The notes: generated from the sequence alone by a model not told the origin. DNA of 64,000 bases from Nesterenkonia sandarakina (GCF_013410215.1 NZ_JACCFQ010000001.1:2356001-2420000); one strand, 5' to 3'; positions 1 through 9,472 are shown, counted from the first letter of the stretch. Made by a program: numbers and translations.

Positions 1-297
1 TACGCCGCGGTGCTCGGGGCTGGCCTGAAGGGCATCCGCGAGGGCTACGAGCTGATGGAGCCGGTCGGCGAGGACGTCTGGTCGCTGACCACCTCCGAGC
101 GCAAGGCCCTGGGCATCAAACCGCTGCCGGGGACCCTGCACGAGGCGCTGCGCCAGATGGAGGACTCCGAGCTGATGGCCGAGATCCTCGGCGAGCAGGT
201 CCTGGAGAACTTCCTGCGCAATAAGCAGCAGGAATGGGACGAGTACCGGGTCAACGTCTCGCCCTTCGAGATCAAACGGTACCTCGGCCTGATCTGA
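1..297 (+). CDS. Glutamine synthetase family protein, C-terminal fragment (partial at left edge)
   Basis: This is the last 98 codons of a type I glutamine synthetase-like enzyme, open at the window edge. The visible part matches the C-terminal domain: a helix with LPGTLHEALRQMEDSELM, then LGEQVLENFLRNKQQEW, ending in VSPFEIKRYLGLI. The ending differs from the adenylylated GlnA at 6435-7859, which ends in FELYYSV. The gene sits directly before glnE, the same neighbourhood as mycobacterial glnA2. Streptomyces GlnA2 is a gamma-glutamylpolyamine synthetase, so ordinary glutamine synthesis cannot be assumed here. The stop codon is 2 nt before the GTG of glnE, which points to one operon. The active-site half lies outside the window. 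Confidence 0.9.
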   Translation, partial: YAAVLGAGLKGIREGYELMEPVGEDVWSLTTSERKALGIKPLPGTLHEALRQMEDSELMAEILGEQVLENFLRNKQQEWDEYRVNVSPFEIKRYLGLI

Positions 298-299
298 TC

Positions 300-3200
300 G
301 TGGACGCCGTCGCACCGACCCGCCGAGAACTGATCTCCGCTGGCTTCCAGGAGCTGGATCGGGCATCGGGTTTCCTCGCCGACGAGCAGCTCGCCGGCCT
401 GGACCCGGCGGTCCTGCTGCGGACCCTGCACTACGCGCCGAATCCGGATCAGGCGCTGCTGCTGCTCATCCGGCTGGTGGAACGTGCCGGGGAGGTCTGT
501 GACCTCTTCCAGGTGGTCACCGACGGGGTCTATCTGCGCGCGGTCCCGCTGCTGAGGCTGCTCGGGGCGTCCCAGGCGCTGGGCGAATTCCTGGTCCGGC
601 GCCCGGAGAACTGCGATCTGGTGTTCTCCGTGGCCGACGCTTTGGAGTCCGAGCGGGATCAGCACCAGCACAACCACGCCCCCGATGACGCCGCAGCCCT
701 CGACGCCCCGGAGGTCACCGAACCCGAGGTGCTGCGATCCCGACTGATGCAGGCGGTGCACGCCGACGCCGCGGCGGAACCGCCCACTGCGGCACTGGGC
801 CCGGAGTTCACGGCTAAGGACGCCGGCGTCGCGCTGCGCCGGGCCTACCGGCGCGAACTGGCCGCCCTCGCCCTGCGCGACCTCAGCGCGGCAGACCCCG
901 CGAACTACCAGCCGCTGGTCTCCCGGCAGCTCTCGGACCTCGCCGCCGCAGCCATCGATGCCGCGCTGGCGGTCAGCCGCGCCGAGCTCACCGAACGCAA
1001 CGGGCGCACCGCAGAGACCGTGGAGCTCGCCGTGATCGGGATGGGCAAATGCGGTGCCCGCGAGCTGAACTACATCTCCGACGTGGACGTGATCTTCGTG
1101 CACCGCGCCGGCGCAGAGGTGGATTCCGCCGCCGCGCGAAACACCGCGGTGGCGATGGCCTCCGGGATCTCCAAGGTCATCAATGGTGCAGGTCCGGAGC
1201 CCGGACTCTGGGAGGTGGACGCGAACCTGCGCCCCGAGGGCCGCGACGGAGACCTCTCCCGCACCCTGGAATCCCACCTGGAGTACTACAAGCGCTGGGC
1301 CCACGGCTGGGAGTTCCAGGCGCTGCTCAAGGCCCGCCCCATCGCAGGCAGCCGCAGCCTGGGTGCGGACTACATCCAGGCGATCTGGCCGCAGGTCTGG
1401 ACCTCCTCGGCGCAGGAGAACTTCGTCGAGAATGTGCAGCGGATGCGCCGGAGGGTCTTCGAGAACATTCCCGCTGACGAAGTGGACCGAGAGATCAAGC
1501 TCGGGCGCGGCGGGCTGCGAGACATCGAGTTCACCGTGCAGCTGCTGCAGCTGGTCCACGGACGGGTCGACGAGTCCCTGCGGGTGCGCGACTCACTCTC
1601 GGCCATCGAGATGCTCGAGGCCGGGGAGTACGTGGCACGCGCGGACCGCGACGCGATGTCCCGGTGCTACCGGCTGCTGCGCCTCTACGAGCACCGGATC
1701 CAGATGAGCAGCATGCGACGGACCCACCTGATGCCGGTGAAGACCGATGAGATCCGCGCGCTGGCCCACGCCGTGAAGCCACCGAACCGGCGTCGTCGTC
1801 CGGCGGGGGACGAGGTGCTCAGCCAGTGGCGAGAGGTCGCCCGGGAGGTCGCGAGCTTCCACGAACGGATCTTCTACCGCCCGCTGCTCTCCACCACCGC
1901 GGTGCTCTCCGACGACGAGGTCCGGCTCACCGCGAAGGCGGCGCAGGATCGCCTGGCCGCGCTGGGCTACCACGACCCGGCCGGCGCCATGCGGCACATC
2001 TCCGCGCTGACCGGGGGCGTGTCCCGCCGGTCGAAGCTGCAGCGGCACATCCTGCCGGTGATGCTCGGTTGGTTCGGCGAAGGCGTGGACCCCGACGGCG
2101 GGCTGCTCGCCTTCCGGCGGCTCAGCGAGTCGCTGGGGCAGAGCCCCTGGTATCTGACCATGCTGCGCGATTCCTCGGTGGCGGCGGAGCGGCTCTGCCT
2201 GGTGCTCTCCGGCTCCCGGTTCATCGCGGACATGCTTGAGCACTCCCCGGAGTCCACCCGATGGCTCGGGGACAACTCCGCGCTGGTGCCGCGCAGCTTT
2301 GACGCATTGTGGAAGGAGATCGGGAACAAGATCGCCCGGCACCGGAACGATCTTGAAGCCGCGATGCGACTGACCCGACTGGTGCGCCAGCGTGAGACCC
2401 TGCGGGTGGCGATCGGCGACGCCGTGGGCCTGCTGGAGATCTCGGAGGTCGGCACCGCACTCTCCGATGTGGACCGCGCCGCCACCCTGGGCGCGATGCG
2501 CGTGGCCGAATCCGAGGTCTGGACGGCCGAGGGTCGGCACGCCGACCTCGCGGTGATAGCGATGGGTCGCCAAGGGGGCCGGGAGATCGGCTACGGCTCT
2601 GATATGGACGCGATGTTCGTCCACGACGTCGCCGAGGGCGGAGACCCGACCCGCACCGACGCCCAGGCACAGAAGCTGGCCATGCGGGTCAGCGCGCAGC
2701 TCTCCAAGCCGCTGAAACCCGCGATCCGCGGTGAGTTCCCGCTCAAGCTCGACGCCGATCTTCGCCCTGAGGGCAAACAGGGTCCGCTCTCCCGGTCTCT
2801 GGAGTCCTACACCGAGTACTACCGGCGATGGATGGACGTCTGGGAGCGGCAGGCCCTGCTGCGCGCCCGCCCGATCGGCGGCGACGACGACCTGCTGGCC
2901 GGGTTCATGGAGCTCGCCGACACGGTGCGCTACGGGGCCCCGCCGAGCTCCTCGCAGATCCGTGAGATCCGCCGGATCAAGGCCCGGGTGGAATCCGAGC
3001 GGCTGCCCCGCGGGGCCGACCCGTCCCGGCATGTGAAGCTGGGCCGCGGTGGGCTCAGTGACGTGGAGTGGCTGGTGCAGCTCTTCCAGCTCCAGCACGC
3101 CCACCAGATGCCGCGGCTGCGCACCAGCTCCACGCTGCTGGCGCTGGACGCGATGGTCGATGAGGAGCTGATCAGCCCGCTCGACGCGGAACAGCTCAGC

Positions 3201-3416
3201 GAGGCGTGGAAGCTCTGCACCCGGGTCCGCTCTGCCACCACGGTGTGGAGCGGGAAGACCGCCGATGTGCTGCCCTCGGCACGCCGGGACCTCGACGCGG
3301 TGGCCCGCTGGTGCGGGTTCCCCTCCGGGGGCAGCGCCGATTTCGAGGACCACTACCTGCGCACCACGAGGCGCTGCCGACAGGTCTACGAGCGGCTGTT
3401 CTACGACGAGGCCTGA
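300..3416 (+). CDS. glnE: Bifunctional glutamine synthetase adenylyltransferase/adenylyl-removing enzyme
   Basis: GlnE reversibly adenylylates a tyrosine of glutamine synthetase I and so sets its activity by nitrogen status. The protein (about 1038 aa) has the two-halved family architecture. The first nucleotidyltransferase motif, GMGKCGARELNYISDVD, lies near residue 245; the second, MGRQGGREIGYGSDMD, near residue 755. Each is followed by an NLRPEG/DLRPEG and KLGRGGL(R/S)D(I/V)E block. I chose the GTG at 300, which follows the glnA stop by 2 nt; an ATG at 234 would overlap the upstream gene by 64 nt and adds no conserved sequence. Its likely substrate is the GlnA at 6435-7859, which carries the target tyrosine. 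Confidence 0.96.
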   Translation: MDAVAPTRRELISAGFQELDRASGFLADEQLAGLDPAVLLRTLHYAPNPDQALLLLIRLVERAGEVCDLFQVVTDGVYLRAVPLLRLLGASQALGEFLVRRPENCDLVFSVADALESERDQHQHNHAPDDAAALDAPEVTEPEVLRSRLMQAVHADAAAEPPTAALGPEFTAKDAGVALRRAYRRELAALALRDLSAADPANYQPLVSRQLSDLAAAAIDAALAVSRAELTERNGRTAETVELAVIGMGKCGARELNYISDVDVIFVHRAGAEVDSAAARNTAVAMASGISKVINGAGPEPGLWEVDANLRPEGRDGDLSRTLESHLEYYKRWAHGWEFQALLKARPIAGSRSLGADYIQAIWPQVWTSSAQENFVENVQRMRRRVFENIPADEVDREIKLGRGGLRDIEFTVQLLQLVHGRVDESLRVRDSLSAIEMLEAGEYVARADRDAMSRCYRLLRLYEHRIQMSSMRRTHLMPVKTDEIRALAHAVKPPNRRRRPAGDEVLSQWREVAREVASFHERIFYRPLLSTTAVLSDDEVRLTAKAAQDRLAALGYHDPAGAMRHISALTGGVSRRSKLQRHILPVMLGWFGEGVDPDGGLLAFRRLSESLGQSPWYLTMLRDSSVAAERLCLVLSGSRFIADMLEHSPESTRWLGDNSALVPRSFDALWKEIGNKIARHRNDLEAAMRLTRLVRQRETLRVAIGDAVGLLEISEVGTALSDVDRAATLGAMRVAESEVWTAEGRHADLAVIAMGRQGGREIGYGSDMDAMFVHDVAEGGDPTRTDAQAQKLAMRVSAQLSKPLKPAIRGEFPLKLDADLRPEGKQGPLSRSLESYTEYYRRWMDVWERQALLRARPIGGDDDLLAGFMELADTVRYGAPPSSSQIREIRRIKARVESERLPRGADPSRHVKLGRGGLSDVEWLVQLFQLQHAHQMPRLRTSSTLLALDAMVDEELISPLDAEQLSEAWKLCTRVRSATTVWSGKTADVLPSARRDLDAVARWCGFPSGGSADFEDHYLRTTRRCRQVYERLFYDEA

Positions 3417-3424
3417 GGCCAGGG

Positions 3425-3504
3425 ACGCACCGAGCATGTGCTGAGCTTCTGCTCGGTGCGTGTCGGGCTGCGCTGTGGCACCCGCCCGAAGGTGGGCGCC
3501 ACAG
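3425..3504. terminator. Double hairpin, bidirectional terminator between convergent genes
   Basis: Two strong hairpins fill the gap between glnE (+) and the DJ-1 gene (-). The first has a 12-bp perfect stem at 3425-3436/3450-3461 (ACGCACCGAGCA). The second pairs 3473-3479 with 3498-3504 (CTGTGGC/GCCACAG) and continues inward through CCCGCC/GGTGGG. Neither has a U-tract, as is common in high-GC actinobacteria. Confidence 0.7.
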
Positions 3505-3510
3505 CAGAGA

Positions 3511-4191
3511 TCATGCGGAGAGCTTGGCGATCAGCGCCTGAGCGGTCTCCGCGGAGGACTGCGGGTTCTGCCCGGTGATCAGCAGTCCATCCTCGACCAC
3601 GTAGGAGCTCCAGTCCTCTCCCTTGGAGTACCTGCCGCCGAGCTTGCTGAGCTCATCCTGGACCAGGAACGGCACGACGTCGACCAGGTCCACCCCGGCC
3701 TCCTCGGTGTTGGTGAAACCGGTGACCAGCTTGCCGTTCACCAGGGGAGTGCCGTCCTCGTTCTTGGCGTGGCGCAGCGCACCGGGGGCGTGGCAGACCA
3801 GCCCCAGCGGCTTGCCGGCGCGCAGCGTGGACTCGATCAGCCGGATCGAGGTGGAGTCCTCGGCCAGGTCCCACAGCGGGCCATGGCCGCCGGGGTAGAA
3901 GACAGTGTCGAAGTCCTCCACGGAGACCGAGTCCAGGCGCACGGTCTCTGCCAGCGCGGCAGTGGCCTCGGCGTCGTCCTCGAACCGATGGGTGTCCTCG
4001 GTCTGGAAGTCGGGCTGGTTGCTCGCCGGGTCCAGCGGCGGCTGTCCACCCTGCGGGGAGGCCAGGGTGATCTCGTAGCCGGCCTCCTGGAAGCGGTAGT
4101 ACGGCGCGGCCAGCTCTTCGAGCCAGAAGCCGGTCTTCTTGCCGGTGTCACCGAGCTCGTCGTGGGAGGTGAGAACGATCAGGACCTTCAT
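3511..4191 (-). CDS. DJ-1/PfpI (type 1 glutamine amidotransferase-like) family protein, Hsp31-type
   Basis: A 226-residue cytosolic protein of the DJ-1/PfpI superfamily, closest in pattern to the Hsp31/glyoxalase III branch. It carries the nucleophile elbow GLVCHAPGAL with Cys133, the upstream FYPGGHGPLWDL loop, and the N-terminal KVLIVLTSHDELGDTGKKTGFW strand and acid/lid segment. Family members act as glyoxalases, protein deglycases or chaperones; the exact activity cannot be read here. I start at the ATG at 4191 because GGAGA lies 5 nt upstream; a further in-frame ATG at 4215 would add MTNSKEIP. It is a single gene, convergent with glnE. Confidence 0.85.
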   Translation of the reverse strand: MKVLIVLTSHDELGDTGKKTGFWLEELAAPYYRFQEAGYEITLASPQGGQPPLDPASNQPDFQTEDTHRFEDDAEATAALAETVRLDSVSVEDFDTVFYPGGHGPLWDLAEDSTSIRLIESTLRAGKPLGLVCHAPGALRHAKNEDGTPLVNGKLVTGFTNTEEAGVDLVDVVPFLVQDELSKLGGRYSKGEDWSSYVVEDGLLITGQNPQSSAETAQALIAKLSA

Positions 4192-4309
4192 GGGAATCTC
4201 CTTGCTGTTGGTCATTTTCGGGCATGGAACGGAACGCCGGTCTTGGGGGCGGTCACGGGCGTGGTTGCCGCGTCAGGGGTGGCTGGGTGTGGCGAGGGGT
4301 GTAGCGCGC

Positions 4310-5356
4310 TCAGGCCAGCTGCGCGGCCGCAGATGCGGCGTCGGCAGTCTGGGGATCGGCCATGCTGGGGGCCAGCAGCTCCAGGGTGCGGTGCTGCACG
4401 GACTCCTCGGGTGCCAGGTTGACCAGCATCAGCTCATCGGCCTGGACCTCCTCGGCGAAGGCGTCCAGCCAGGAGACCACCTCCTCCTGGGTGCCCACGG
4501 CGGCGCGGGAGAGCATGCTCAGCACCTGCTGGCCGGCGGGGTGATCGCGCAGGATCACCACATCCTCGTCGGTGATCTGACGGTTCCGGCCCAGGTGGTT
4601 CTTGATCCAGGCGTTCTCCGCCAGGGTCTTCTGCGCCTGCGCGGTCTCAGCGTCGTCATGGGCGATGACATTGGCCGCGGCGATGAAGTGCGGCTTCGCG
4701 CCCGGGCCCTGCAATGAGTTGCTGGCGTCGAAGTGCTCACGGTAGACGTGGGCGGCCTGGTTGAGCATCTGTGGGGCGAAGTGCGAGGCGAAGGCGTAGG
4801 GCAGACCCAGCTGCGCGGCGAGCTGCGCTCCGAACAGCGATGACCCCAGGATGTAGAGCGGCACCTCGGTGCCCCGACCGGGGTAGGCGTTGACCCCGGG
4901 GATCCGGCTGTATCCGGTGAGGTAGCCGCTGAGCTCCATCACGTCGGACTGGAAGCGATCGGCCTCGGTGCCGTCCCGGCGCAGGGCGCGCATCGTGGCG
5001 CCGTCGGTGCCCGGGGCGCGGCCCAGCCCCAGGTCGATCCGTCCCGGGTAGAGCGTCTCCAGGGTGCCGAACTGTTCGGCGATCATCAGTGGGGCGTGAT
5101 TGGGCAGCATGATGCCGCCCGAGCCCACACGCACATTCTCGGTGGCCGCGGCGACGTGCTGGATCAGCAGGGCGGTGGCGCTGGAGGCGATATTGGGCAT
5201 GTTGTGGTGCTCGGCGAACCAGATGCGGGTGTATCCCAGGGCGTCAGCGGTCTTGGCGAGCCGGACGCTGCGTGCGATGCCATCGGCGACGGTCTCCGGC
5301 GGGCGCACGAAAGCCAGGTCAAGCAGGGAGAGGGGGCGCGAAGCGGTGTTGGCCAT
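4310..5356 (-). CDS. LLM class flavin-dependent oxidoreductase (luciferase-like monooxygenase)
   Basis: A 348-residue FMN-dependent TIM-barrel protein of the bacterial luciferase-like family, in the single-chain YhbW/MsnO8-like group. Visible hallmarks are LSLLDLAFV at the N-terminus, [43 protein letters not shown], and [17 protein letters not shown]. Members oxidise small organic substrates with reduced flavin; the substrate is unknown. I start at MANTASRP (5356), since the 11 codons upstream are not family-like. No clear Shine-Dalgarno is seen. It may be co-transcribed with the small membrane protein gene 29 nt upstream. Confidence 0.87.
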   Translation of the reverse strand: MANTASRPLSLLDLAFVRPPETVADGIARSVRLAKTADALGYTRIWFAEHHNMPNIASSATALLIQHVAAATENVRVGSGGIMLPNHAPLMIAEQFGTLETLYPGRIDLGLGRAPGTDGATMRALRRDGTEADRFQSDVMELSGYLTGYSRIPGVNAYPGRGTEVPLYILGSSLFGAQLAAQLGLPYAFASHFAPQMLNQAAHVYREHFDASNSLQGPGAKPHFIAAANVIAHDDAETAQAQKTLAENAWIKNHLGRNRQITDEDVVILRDHPAGQQVLSMLSRAAVGTQEEVVSWLDAFAEEVQADELMLVNLAPEESVQHRTLELLAPSMADPQTADAASAAAQLA

Positions 5357-5385
5357 ACCCAGTGCAACAGCCCATGCGGCCGTTC

Positions 5386-5817
5386 TCATTCCGCAGCCCG
5401 GCGCGCCGGTGCGGCATCCGCCGCGACCGGCGAGGAGCGGAAGAGCCGGCGCGTGCCCCTACGGGCCAACATCAGCACCAGGATCAGCCCGGTCACCAGG
5501 AAGAAGCCGCCGAGCTGGACCTCACCTCGGAAGACCAGCGCGGTCAGCTCCAGGACCAGGAGCTTGCTGCCGGGCAGCACCAGGATCAGCATCGCGAGGT
5601 TGAGACCGCGCCGGACTCCGCGGCGCGCCCGACGCCGGGCCAGCAGCGACTTCTTCACCCAGGTCACCAGTTCCAGCACCAGCTTCAGCAGCACCGCGGT
5701 CAGCAGCGTGATCAGAAACGACTCCGAGATGACCTCGGGAAAGAACTGCACGAAGAGCCCCAGCACCACGGTGTACACGAACACGTCGACCACATCCAGC
5801 GGTCCTATCCGGGTCAT
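5386..5817 (-). CDS. Hypothetical small integral membrane protein
   Basis: A 143-residue protein not assigned to a named family. It begins with the hydrophobic segment [18 protein letters not shown] and then [17 protein letters not shown], followed by a very basic linker ([17 protein letters not shown]). Two more hydrophobic segments follow ([25 protein letters not shown] and [15 protein letters not shown]), and the tail is basic and alanine-rich. The layout suggests three or four membrane passes with a cytoplasmic basic loop. It lies 29 nt before the flavin monooxygenase on the same strand and is divergent from the VOC gene. Confidence 0.7.
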   Translation of the reverse strand: MTRIGPLDVVDVFVYTVVLGLFVQFFPEVISESFLITLLTAVLLKLVLELVTWVKKSLLARRRARRGVRRGLNLAMLILVLPGSKLLVLELTALVFRGEVQLGGFFLVTGLILVLMLARRGTRRLFRSSPVAADAAPARRAAE

Positions 5818-5876
5818 GAGCGCAGTTTATTCAGCATCGGGTGGTCAGGTAAGGGTCTACCGGCTACGGTGAGGTG

Positions 5877-6308
5877 ATGGCTCTCATCAACAGCAATGGA
5901 TTGGCACACGTCCGGCTCACGGTCACCGATATCGCCCGGTCGAAGGCGTTCTACGACGAAGTCTTCGGCTGGCCCGCCGTGGTGGACACCTCGGCCCAGG
6001 CCGATGACCCCTCGGTACGCGCCTCCCAGGAGCAGTTCTACGGCGGCGTGATCTACCAGACTCCGCAGGGGACGCTGGTGGGTCTGCGGCCCGTGGGCGA
6101 GACCGGATTCAACCCGGACACCACTGGGCTGGACCACGTGAGCTTCGCGGTGGACTCCCGGGGTGCGCTGCAGGACGCAGCGCAGGCGCTGGCCGAAGCC
6201 GGAATCGAGCACGGGGAGATCAACGATCTCAGCGACTCCGGGCTGGCGATCCTCTCCTTCCAGGACCCGGACGGCATCAACCTGGAGCTCACCGCGCCCC
6301 TGGGCTGA
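5877..6308 (+). CDS. VOC family protein (glyoxalase/bleomycin-resistance fold)
   Basis: A 143-residue single-gene VOC protein. Two beta-alpha-beta-beta-beta modules are visible: LAHVRLTVTDIARSKAFYDEVFGW at the N-terminus and GLDHVSFAVDSRGALQDAAQALAEAGI in the second half, ending LSFQDPDGINLELTAP. The His and Glu at the usual metal positions (HVRL, LDHVSF, NLELT) are present, so it could be a metalloenzyme, but the substrate is unknown. The ATG at 5877 is preferred; a GTG directly before it at 5874 is also in frame. Confidence 0.88.
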   Translation: MALINSNGLAHVRLTVTDIARSKAFYDEVFGWPAVVDTSAQADDPSVRASQEQFYGGVIYQTPQGTLVGLRPVGETGFNPDTTGLDHVSFAVDSRGALQDAAQALAEAGIEHGEINDLSDSGLAILSFQDPDGINLELTAPLG

Positions 6309-6374
6309 GCTCCGCGGCGGTGAAAGACACCATCGCAGGGCAGGCCGTCTGGGCGTAGATGTCCCGGACATGAC

Positions 6375-6409
6375 AGCGGCCCCGCACCAATCACTGGTGC
6401 GGGGCCGCT
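6375..6409. terminator. Strong hairpin terminator between VOC gene and glnA
   Basis: A 15-bp perfect stem, AGCGGCCCCGCACCA at 6375-6389 with its complement at 6395-6409 and loop ATCAC. It lies between convergent genes and can end transcription of glnA (-) and of the VOC gene (+). Confidence 0.82.
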
Positions 6410-6434
6410 GCTCTGTCTCAGACGTGACGCGAGA

Positions 6435-7859
6435 TCAGACCGAGTAGTACAGCTCGAACTCGTAGGGGTTCAGCCGCAGGTTCAGCGGGGCGATCTCTTC
6501 TTCACGCTTGTACTCGATCCAGGCCTTGACCAGATCCTCGGTGAAGACGCCGCCCTCGAGCAGGAACTCGTAGTCACCTTCGAGTGCCAGCAGCGCCTCC
6601 TCCAGGGAGCCCGGTGCCTTCTGGATGTCGGCGAGCTCTTCGGCGGGAAGCTCGTAGAGATCCTTGTCCACCGGGTCGGCAGGCTCGATCCGGTTCCGGA
6701 TGCCGTCCAGACCTGCCATCAGCTGCGCGGCGAAGGCGAGGTAGGGGTTCGAGGAGGGATCCGGTGCGCGGAACTCCAGACGCTTGGCCTTCGGGTTGGC
6801 ACCGGTGATCGGGATGCGGATCGCCGCGGAGCGGTTGCCCTGCGAGTACACCATGTTGACCGGGGCCTCATAGCCCTTGACCAGACGCTTATAGGAGTTC
6901 ACCGTCGGGTTGGTGAAGGCCAGCACGGCCGAGGCGTGCTTGAGCAGGCCACCGATGTACCAGCGAGCGGTGTCAGAGAGGTTCGCGTAGCCCTTCTCAT
7001 CGAAGAACAGCGGCTTGCCATCGGTCCAGAGCGACTGGTGGCAGTGCATGCCGGAGCCGTTCTCGCCGAAGATCGGCTTCGGCATGAAGGTGGCCGACTT
7101 GCCGAACTGGTCCGCGGTGTTCTTCACGATGTACTTGAACTTCATCAGGTCATCGGCTGCGTGGGTCAGCGTGTTGAACTTGTAGTTGATCTCCTGCTGA
7201 CCGGGGCCGCCGACCTCATGGTGGGAGCGCTCGACCTCGAGGCCGACCGCGTCCAGAGCCACACAGATCGCGTCGCGCAGATCGGCGCTCTTGTCCTGCG
7301 GGCTGACCGGGAAGTAGCCGCCCTTGGTGGCCATCTTGTGGCCCAGGTTGCCGCCGGGGATCTCCTCGGCGGACTGCCAGGAGGCCTCGTCGGAATCCAG
7401 TGAGTAGAAGGAGGCGTCCGGGCTGGACTGCCACTTCACGTCGTCGAAGAGGAAGAACTCAGCCTCGGGAGCGAAGAAGGCGGTGTCGGCGATGCCTGAG
7501 GCTTCCAGGTACTCCTCGGCCTTCTGCGCCACGCCGCGCGGATCGCGGGCGTAGGGCTCCCCGGTGCGCGGGTTCACGATCGAGAACGTCATCACCAGGG
7601 TCTTCTCCACGCGGTACTCATCGATGTAGGCGGTGGCCACATCCGGGATGAGCTGCATGTCAGACTCGGCGATGCCCTGGAATCCGCGGATCGAAGAGCC
7701 GTCGAAGAGCTGTCCGTTCTCGAAGAAGTCGAGGTCGACGGTCTTGGCCGGAACATTGAAGTGGTGCTGAAGGCCGGGGAGGTCGGTGAAGCGAACGTCG
7801 ACGAACACGACCTCCTCTTTCTCGATGAACTTCAGAACTTCATCAGGGCTTGTGAACAT
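6435..7859 (-). CDS. glnA: Type I glutamine synthetase (adenylylatable, GSI-beta)
   Basis: Condenses ammonia and glutamate with ATP to glutamine; a cytosolic dodecamer and the main ammonium-assimilating enzyme. The 474-residue length is that of GSI-beta. Visible motifs are the N-terminal [30 protein letters not shown], the metal site [34 protein letters not shown], and the end YEFELYYSV. Tyr402 in [11 protein letters not shown] corresponds to the adenylylation tyrosine (E. coli Tyr397), so it is the expected target of the nearby GlnE. A GlnR-like box lies about 100 nt upstream of the start, pointing to transcriptional nitrogen control as well. Confidence 0.97.
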   Translation of the reverse strand: MFTSPDEVLKFIEKEEVVFVDVRFTDLPGLQHHFNVPAKTVDLDFFENGQLFDGSSIRGFQGIAESDMQLIPDVATAYIDEYRVEKTLVMTFSIVNPRTGEPYARDPRGVAQKAEEYLEASGIADTAFFAPEAEFFLFDDVKWQSSPDASFYSLDSDEASWQSAEEIPGGNLGHKMATKGGYFPVSPQDKSADLRDAICVALDAVGLEVERSHHEVGGPGQQEINYKFNTLTHAADDLMKFKYIVKNTADQFGKSATFMPKPIFGENGSGMHCHQSLWTDGKPLFFDEKGYANLSDTARWYIGGLLKHASAVLAFTNPTVNSYKRLVKGYEAPVNMVYSQGNRSAAIRIPITGANPKAKRLEFRAPDPSSNPYLAFAAQLMAGLDGIRNRIEPADPVDKDLYELPAEELADIQKAPGSLEEALLALEGDYEFLLEGGVFTEDLVKAWIEYKREEEIAPLNLRLNPYEFELYYSV

Positions 7860-7960
7860 ACGTCCGTGCTCCTCGTCAGGTGTCTGGGCTTGCGCGCGTA
7901 ACAGTGGTGAACGCTCTGCTCCACGCTATGGTCCGGGCATTTCCCGGCCATCACGCAAAT

Positions 7961-7976
7961 GTTTCCGTCATGTAAC
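7961..7976 (-). promoter_or_regulatory. Putative GlnR box upstream of glnA
   Basis: Read on the minus strand, the sequence is GTTAC-ATGACG-GAAAC. This matches the actinobacterial GlnR a-site/b-site pair gTnAC-n6-GaAAC with the correct 6-nt spacing. It ends 102 nt before the glnA start codon. A 10-bp palindrome AACTTAAGTT overlaps it at 7974-7983. GlnR binding is inferred; no glnR gene is in the window. Confidence 0.6.
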
Positions 7977-8097
7977 TTAAGTTGCTCATGGGCCGGTGGC
8001 GAGGCCGCTCCGGTCGGGAGAATAGACTGACCGGGGCCGTGCTCGCGCGGCCACATGCTCTACATCACCCTCTCATATCCGAACCCGAAGGAGATCT

Positions 8098-8529
8098 GTG
8101 GCGAAGCACGACGGCGGACCCCCCGGCGCCTCTGAGCCGGGGTCTGGAGAGCCGCGCTGGGCCGGTGACCAGCTGGGTCTGCCGGAGACTGGTCCTGGCA
8201 GCATGGCCCCCTGGAGCAGGCGGGTGATCGCCCTGTTCATCGACTGGGGGATCGCCACGCTGATCTCGATGGCCTTCTTCGGCGGCGACGAGCTGGTGAC
8301 CCTGGGGATCTTCGTGGCCATCCACGTGATCCTCGTCGGTCTGCTCGGTGTCACCATCGGCAAGCGTCTGATGCGGATCCAGGTGGTGCGCGGCAACAAC
8401 GTCCCCGGCCCGATCTGGTCCACGGTGCGCACCCTGCTGCTGTTGCTGCTGCTCCCCGCCATCCTGATCGGCGTCGACGGTCGCGGCGCCCACGACCGGG
8501 CGGCCGGCACCGTCCAGCTGCGCATGTGA
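8098..8529 (+). CDS. RDD family membrane protein
   Basis: A 143-residue membrane protein with the RDD signature. After a 38-residue polar N-terminus it has WSRRVIALFIDWGIATLISMAFF (the arginine and aspartate of the family name), a second hydrophobic stretch, the GVTIGKRLMRIQVVR loop, and WSTVRTLLLLLLLPAILIGVDGRGAHDRAAGT. Some RDD proteins act as ion transporters; the role here is unknown. An RDD gene next to glnA is a recurrent actinobacterial arrangement, as I recall it. The GTG start at 8098 is set by AAGGAG 6 nt upstream. Its stop overlaps the next gene by 4 nt. Confidence 0.88.
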   Translation: MAKHDGGPPGASEPGSGEPRWAGDQLGLPETGPGSMAPWSRRVIALFIDWGIATLISMAFFGGDELVTLGIFVAIHVILVGLLGVTIGKRLMRIQVVRGNNVPGPIWSTVRTLLLLLLLPAILIGVDGRGAHDRAAGTVQLRM

Positions 8530-9422
8530 GCGCGCCCGGCGCTCCACCGGTGAGCCGGCTCGCAGACCGCCCGGGACGCGGGCTGGCGGTCATCTGCGCG
8601 AGCGCGGTGAGCACCCAGTTCGGCGCCGCCGTCGGCTCCCTGGCCTTCTCCGGACTGACCCCGGTCGGGGTGGTGGCGGTTCGCCAGGTGGTGGCCTCCA
8701 CAGTGCTTCTCGCGCTGACCCGCCCCAGGTTCTGGCGCTTCACCCGCAGCCAGTGGTCCCCGGTGCTGCTGCTGGCGCTGTTCTTCGCCGGCATGAACAC
8801 CGCGCTCTATGCCGCCTTGGAACGGGTGGGGCTCGGGACTGCGGTGACCATCGAGTTCCTCGGGCCGCTGGCCGTGGCGGTGCTGGCCTCCCGGCGACTC
8901 CGCGACGGAGTCTGTGCCGCGACGGCGCTGATCGGGGTGGTGCTGCTCACCCGACCCGGACCCACCAGCGATCTGCTCGGGCTGGGCTTCGCAGTGCTGG
9001 CTGCGGGCTGCTGGGCCGGCTACATCCTGACCAATCGAGTCGTAGGTCAACGCCTGGACGGCGTCCAAGGCGTCGCGATGGGCACCGCCATCTCCGCGCT
9101 GGGCCTGCTGCCGATCGCCGCCGTCCTCGTCTGGCACCTACAGCCTCCTCTGGAGGCCTTCCTCTTCGCCGCGGTGGCCGGTGTCCTGGCCTCGGTGGTG
9201 CCATACTCGCTGGACCTGATCGTGCTGCGGCACATCAGTCCGGTGATCTTCGGCCTGGGCATGTCCCTGCACCCGCTCTTCGCGGCGCTGATCGGCGCCG
9301 TGTTCCTCGGGCAGCTGCTGCCATGGCTGGCCTGGGTCGGGATCCTGCTGGTGGTGCTGAGCAATGCACTCATCCTCGGTGGTCCGGCCCGGCCCCGAAC
9401 GGCTCCGCGACCGGCAGCTTAG
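8526..9422 (+). CDS. EamA family transporter (RhtA-like exporter)
   Basis: A 298-residue polytopic protein with about ten transmembrane segments in two EamA repeats. Typical landmarks are VSTQFGAAVGSLAFSGLTPVGVVAVRQV in the first repeat and CWAGYILTNRVVGQRLDGVQGVAMGTAIS then PYSLDLIVLRHISPVIFGLGMSLHPLFAALIG in the second. The pattern is that of RhtA-type threonine/homoserine exporters. It starts at a GTG that shares ATGTGA with the RDD stop, so the two genes are translationally coupled. The substrate is an inference. Confidence 0.85.
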   Translation: MSAPGAPPVSRLADRPGRGLAVICASAVSTQFGAAVGSLAFSGLTPVGVVAVRQVVASTVLLALTRPRFWRFTRSQWSPVLLLALFFAGMNTALYAALERVGLGTAVTIEFLGPLAVAVLASRRLRDGVCAATALIGVVLLTRPGPTSDLLGLGFAVLAAGCWAGYILTNRVVGQRLDGVQGVAMGTAISALGLLPIAAVLVWHLQPPLEAFLFAAVAGVLASVVPYSLDLIVLRHISPVIFGLGMSLHPLFAALIGAVFLGQLLPWLAWVGILLVVLSNALILGGPARPRTAPRPAA

Positions 9423-9429
9423 AAAAGAA

Positions 9430-9472
9430 TCAAGGCTATAGCCTTGAAAGTATCAATTGAAGGATATAACCT
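9430..9472 (+). promoter_or_regulatory. Tandem palindromes over a probable leaderless promoter
   Basis: A perfect 18-bp palindrome TCAAGGCTATAGCCTTGA lies at 9430-9447. A related imperfect copy, AGGATATAACCT, lies at 9461-9472, so the shared core is AGGnTATAnCCT. The second copy contains TATAAC (9465-9470), a good -10 hexamer placed 9 nt before the ATG at 9479. That implies a leaderless transcript whose promoter would be covered by anything bound at the palindromes. Confidence 0.6.

Noticed and set aside
1593-3437. A 614-codon minus-strand open frame opposite glnE
   Set aside because: It mirrors a confident gene on the other strand; its translation is rich in Arg, Gly, His and Gln without a family pattern, as expected for antisense frames in high-GC DNA.
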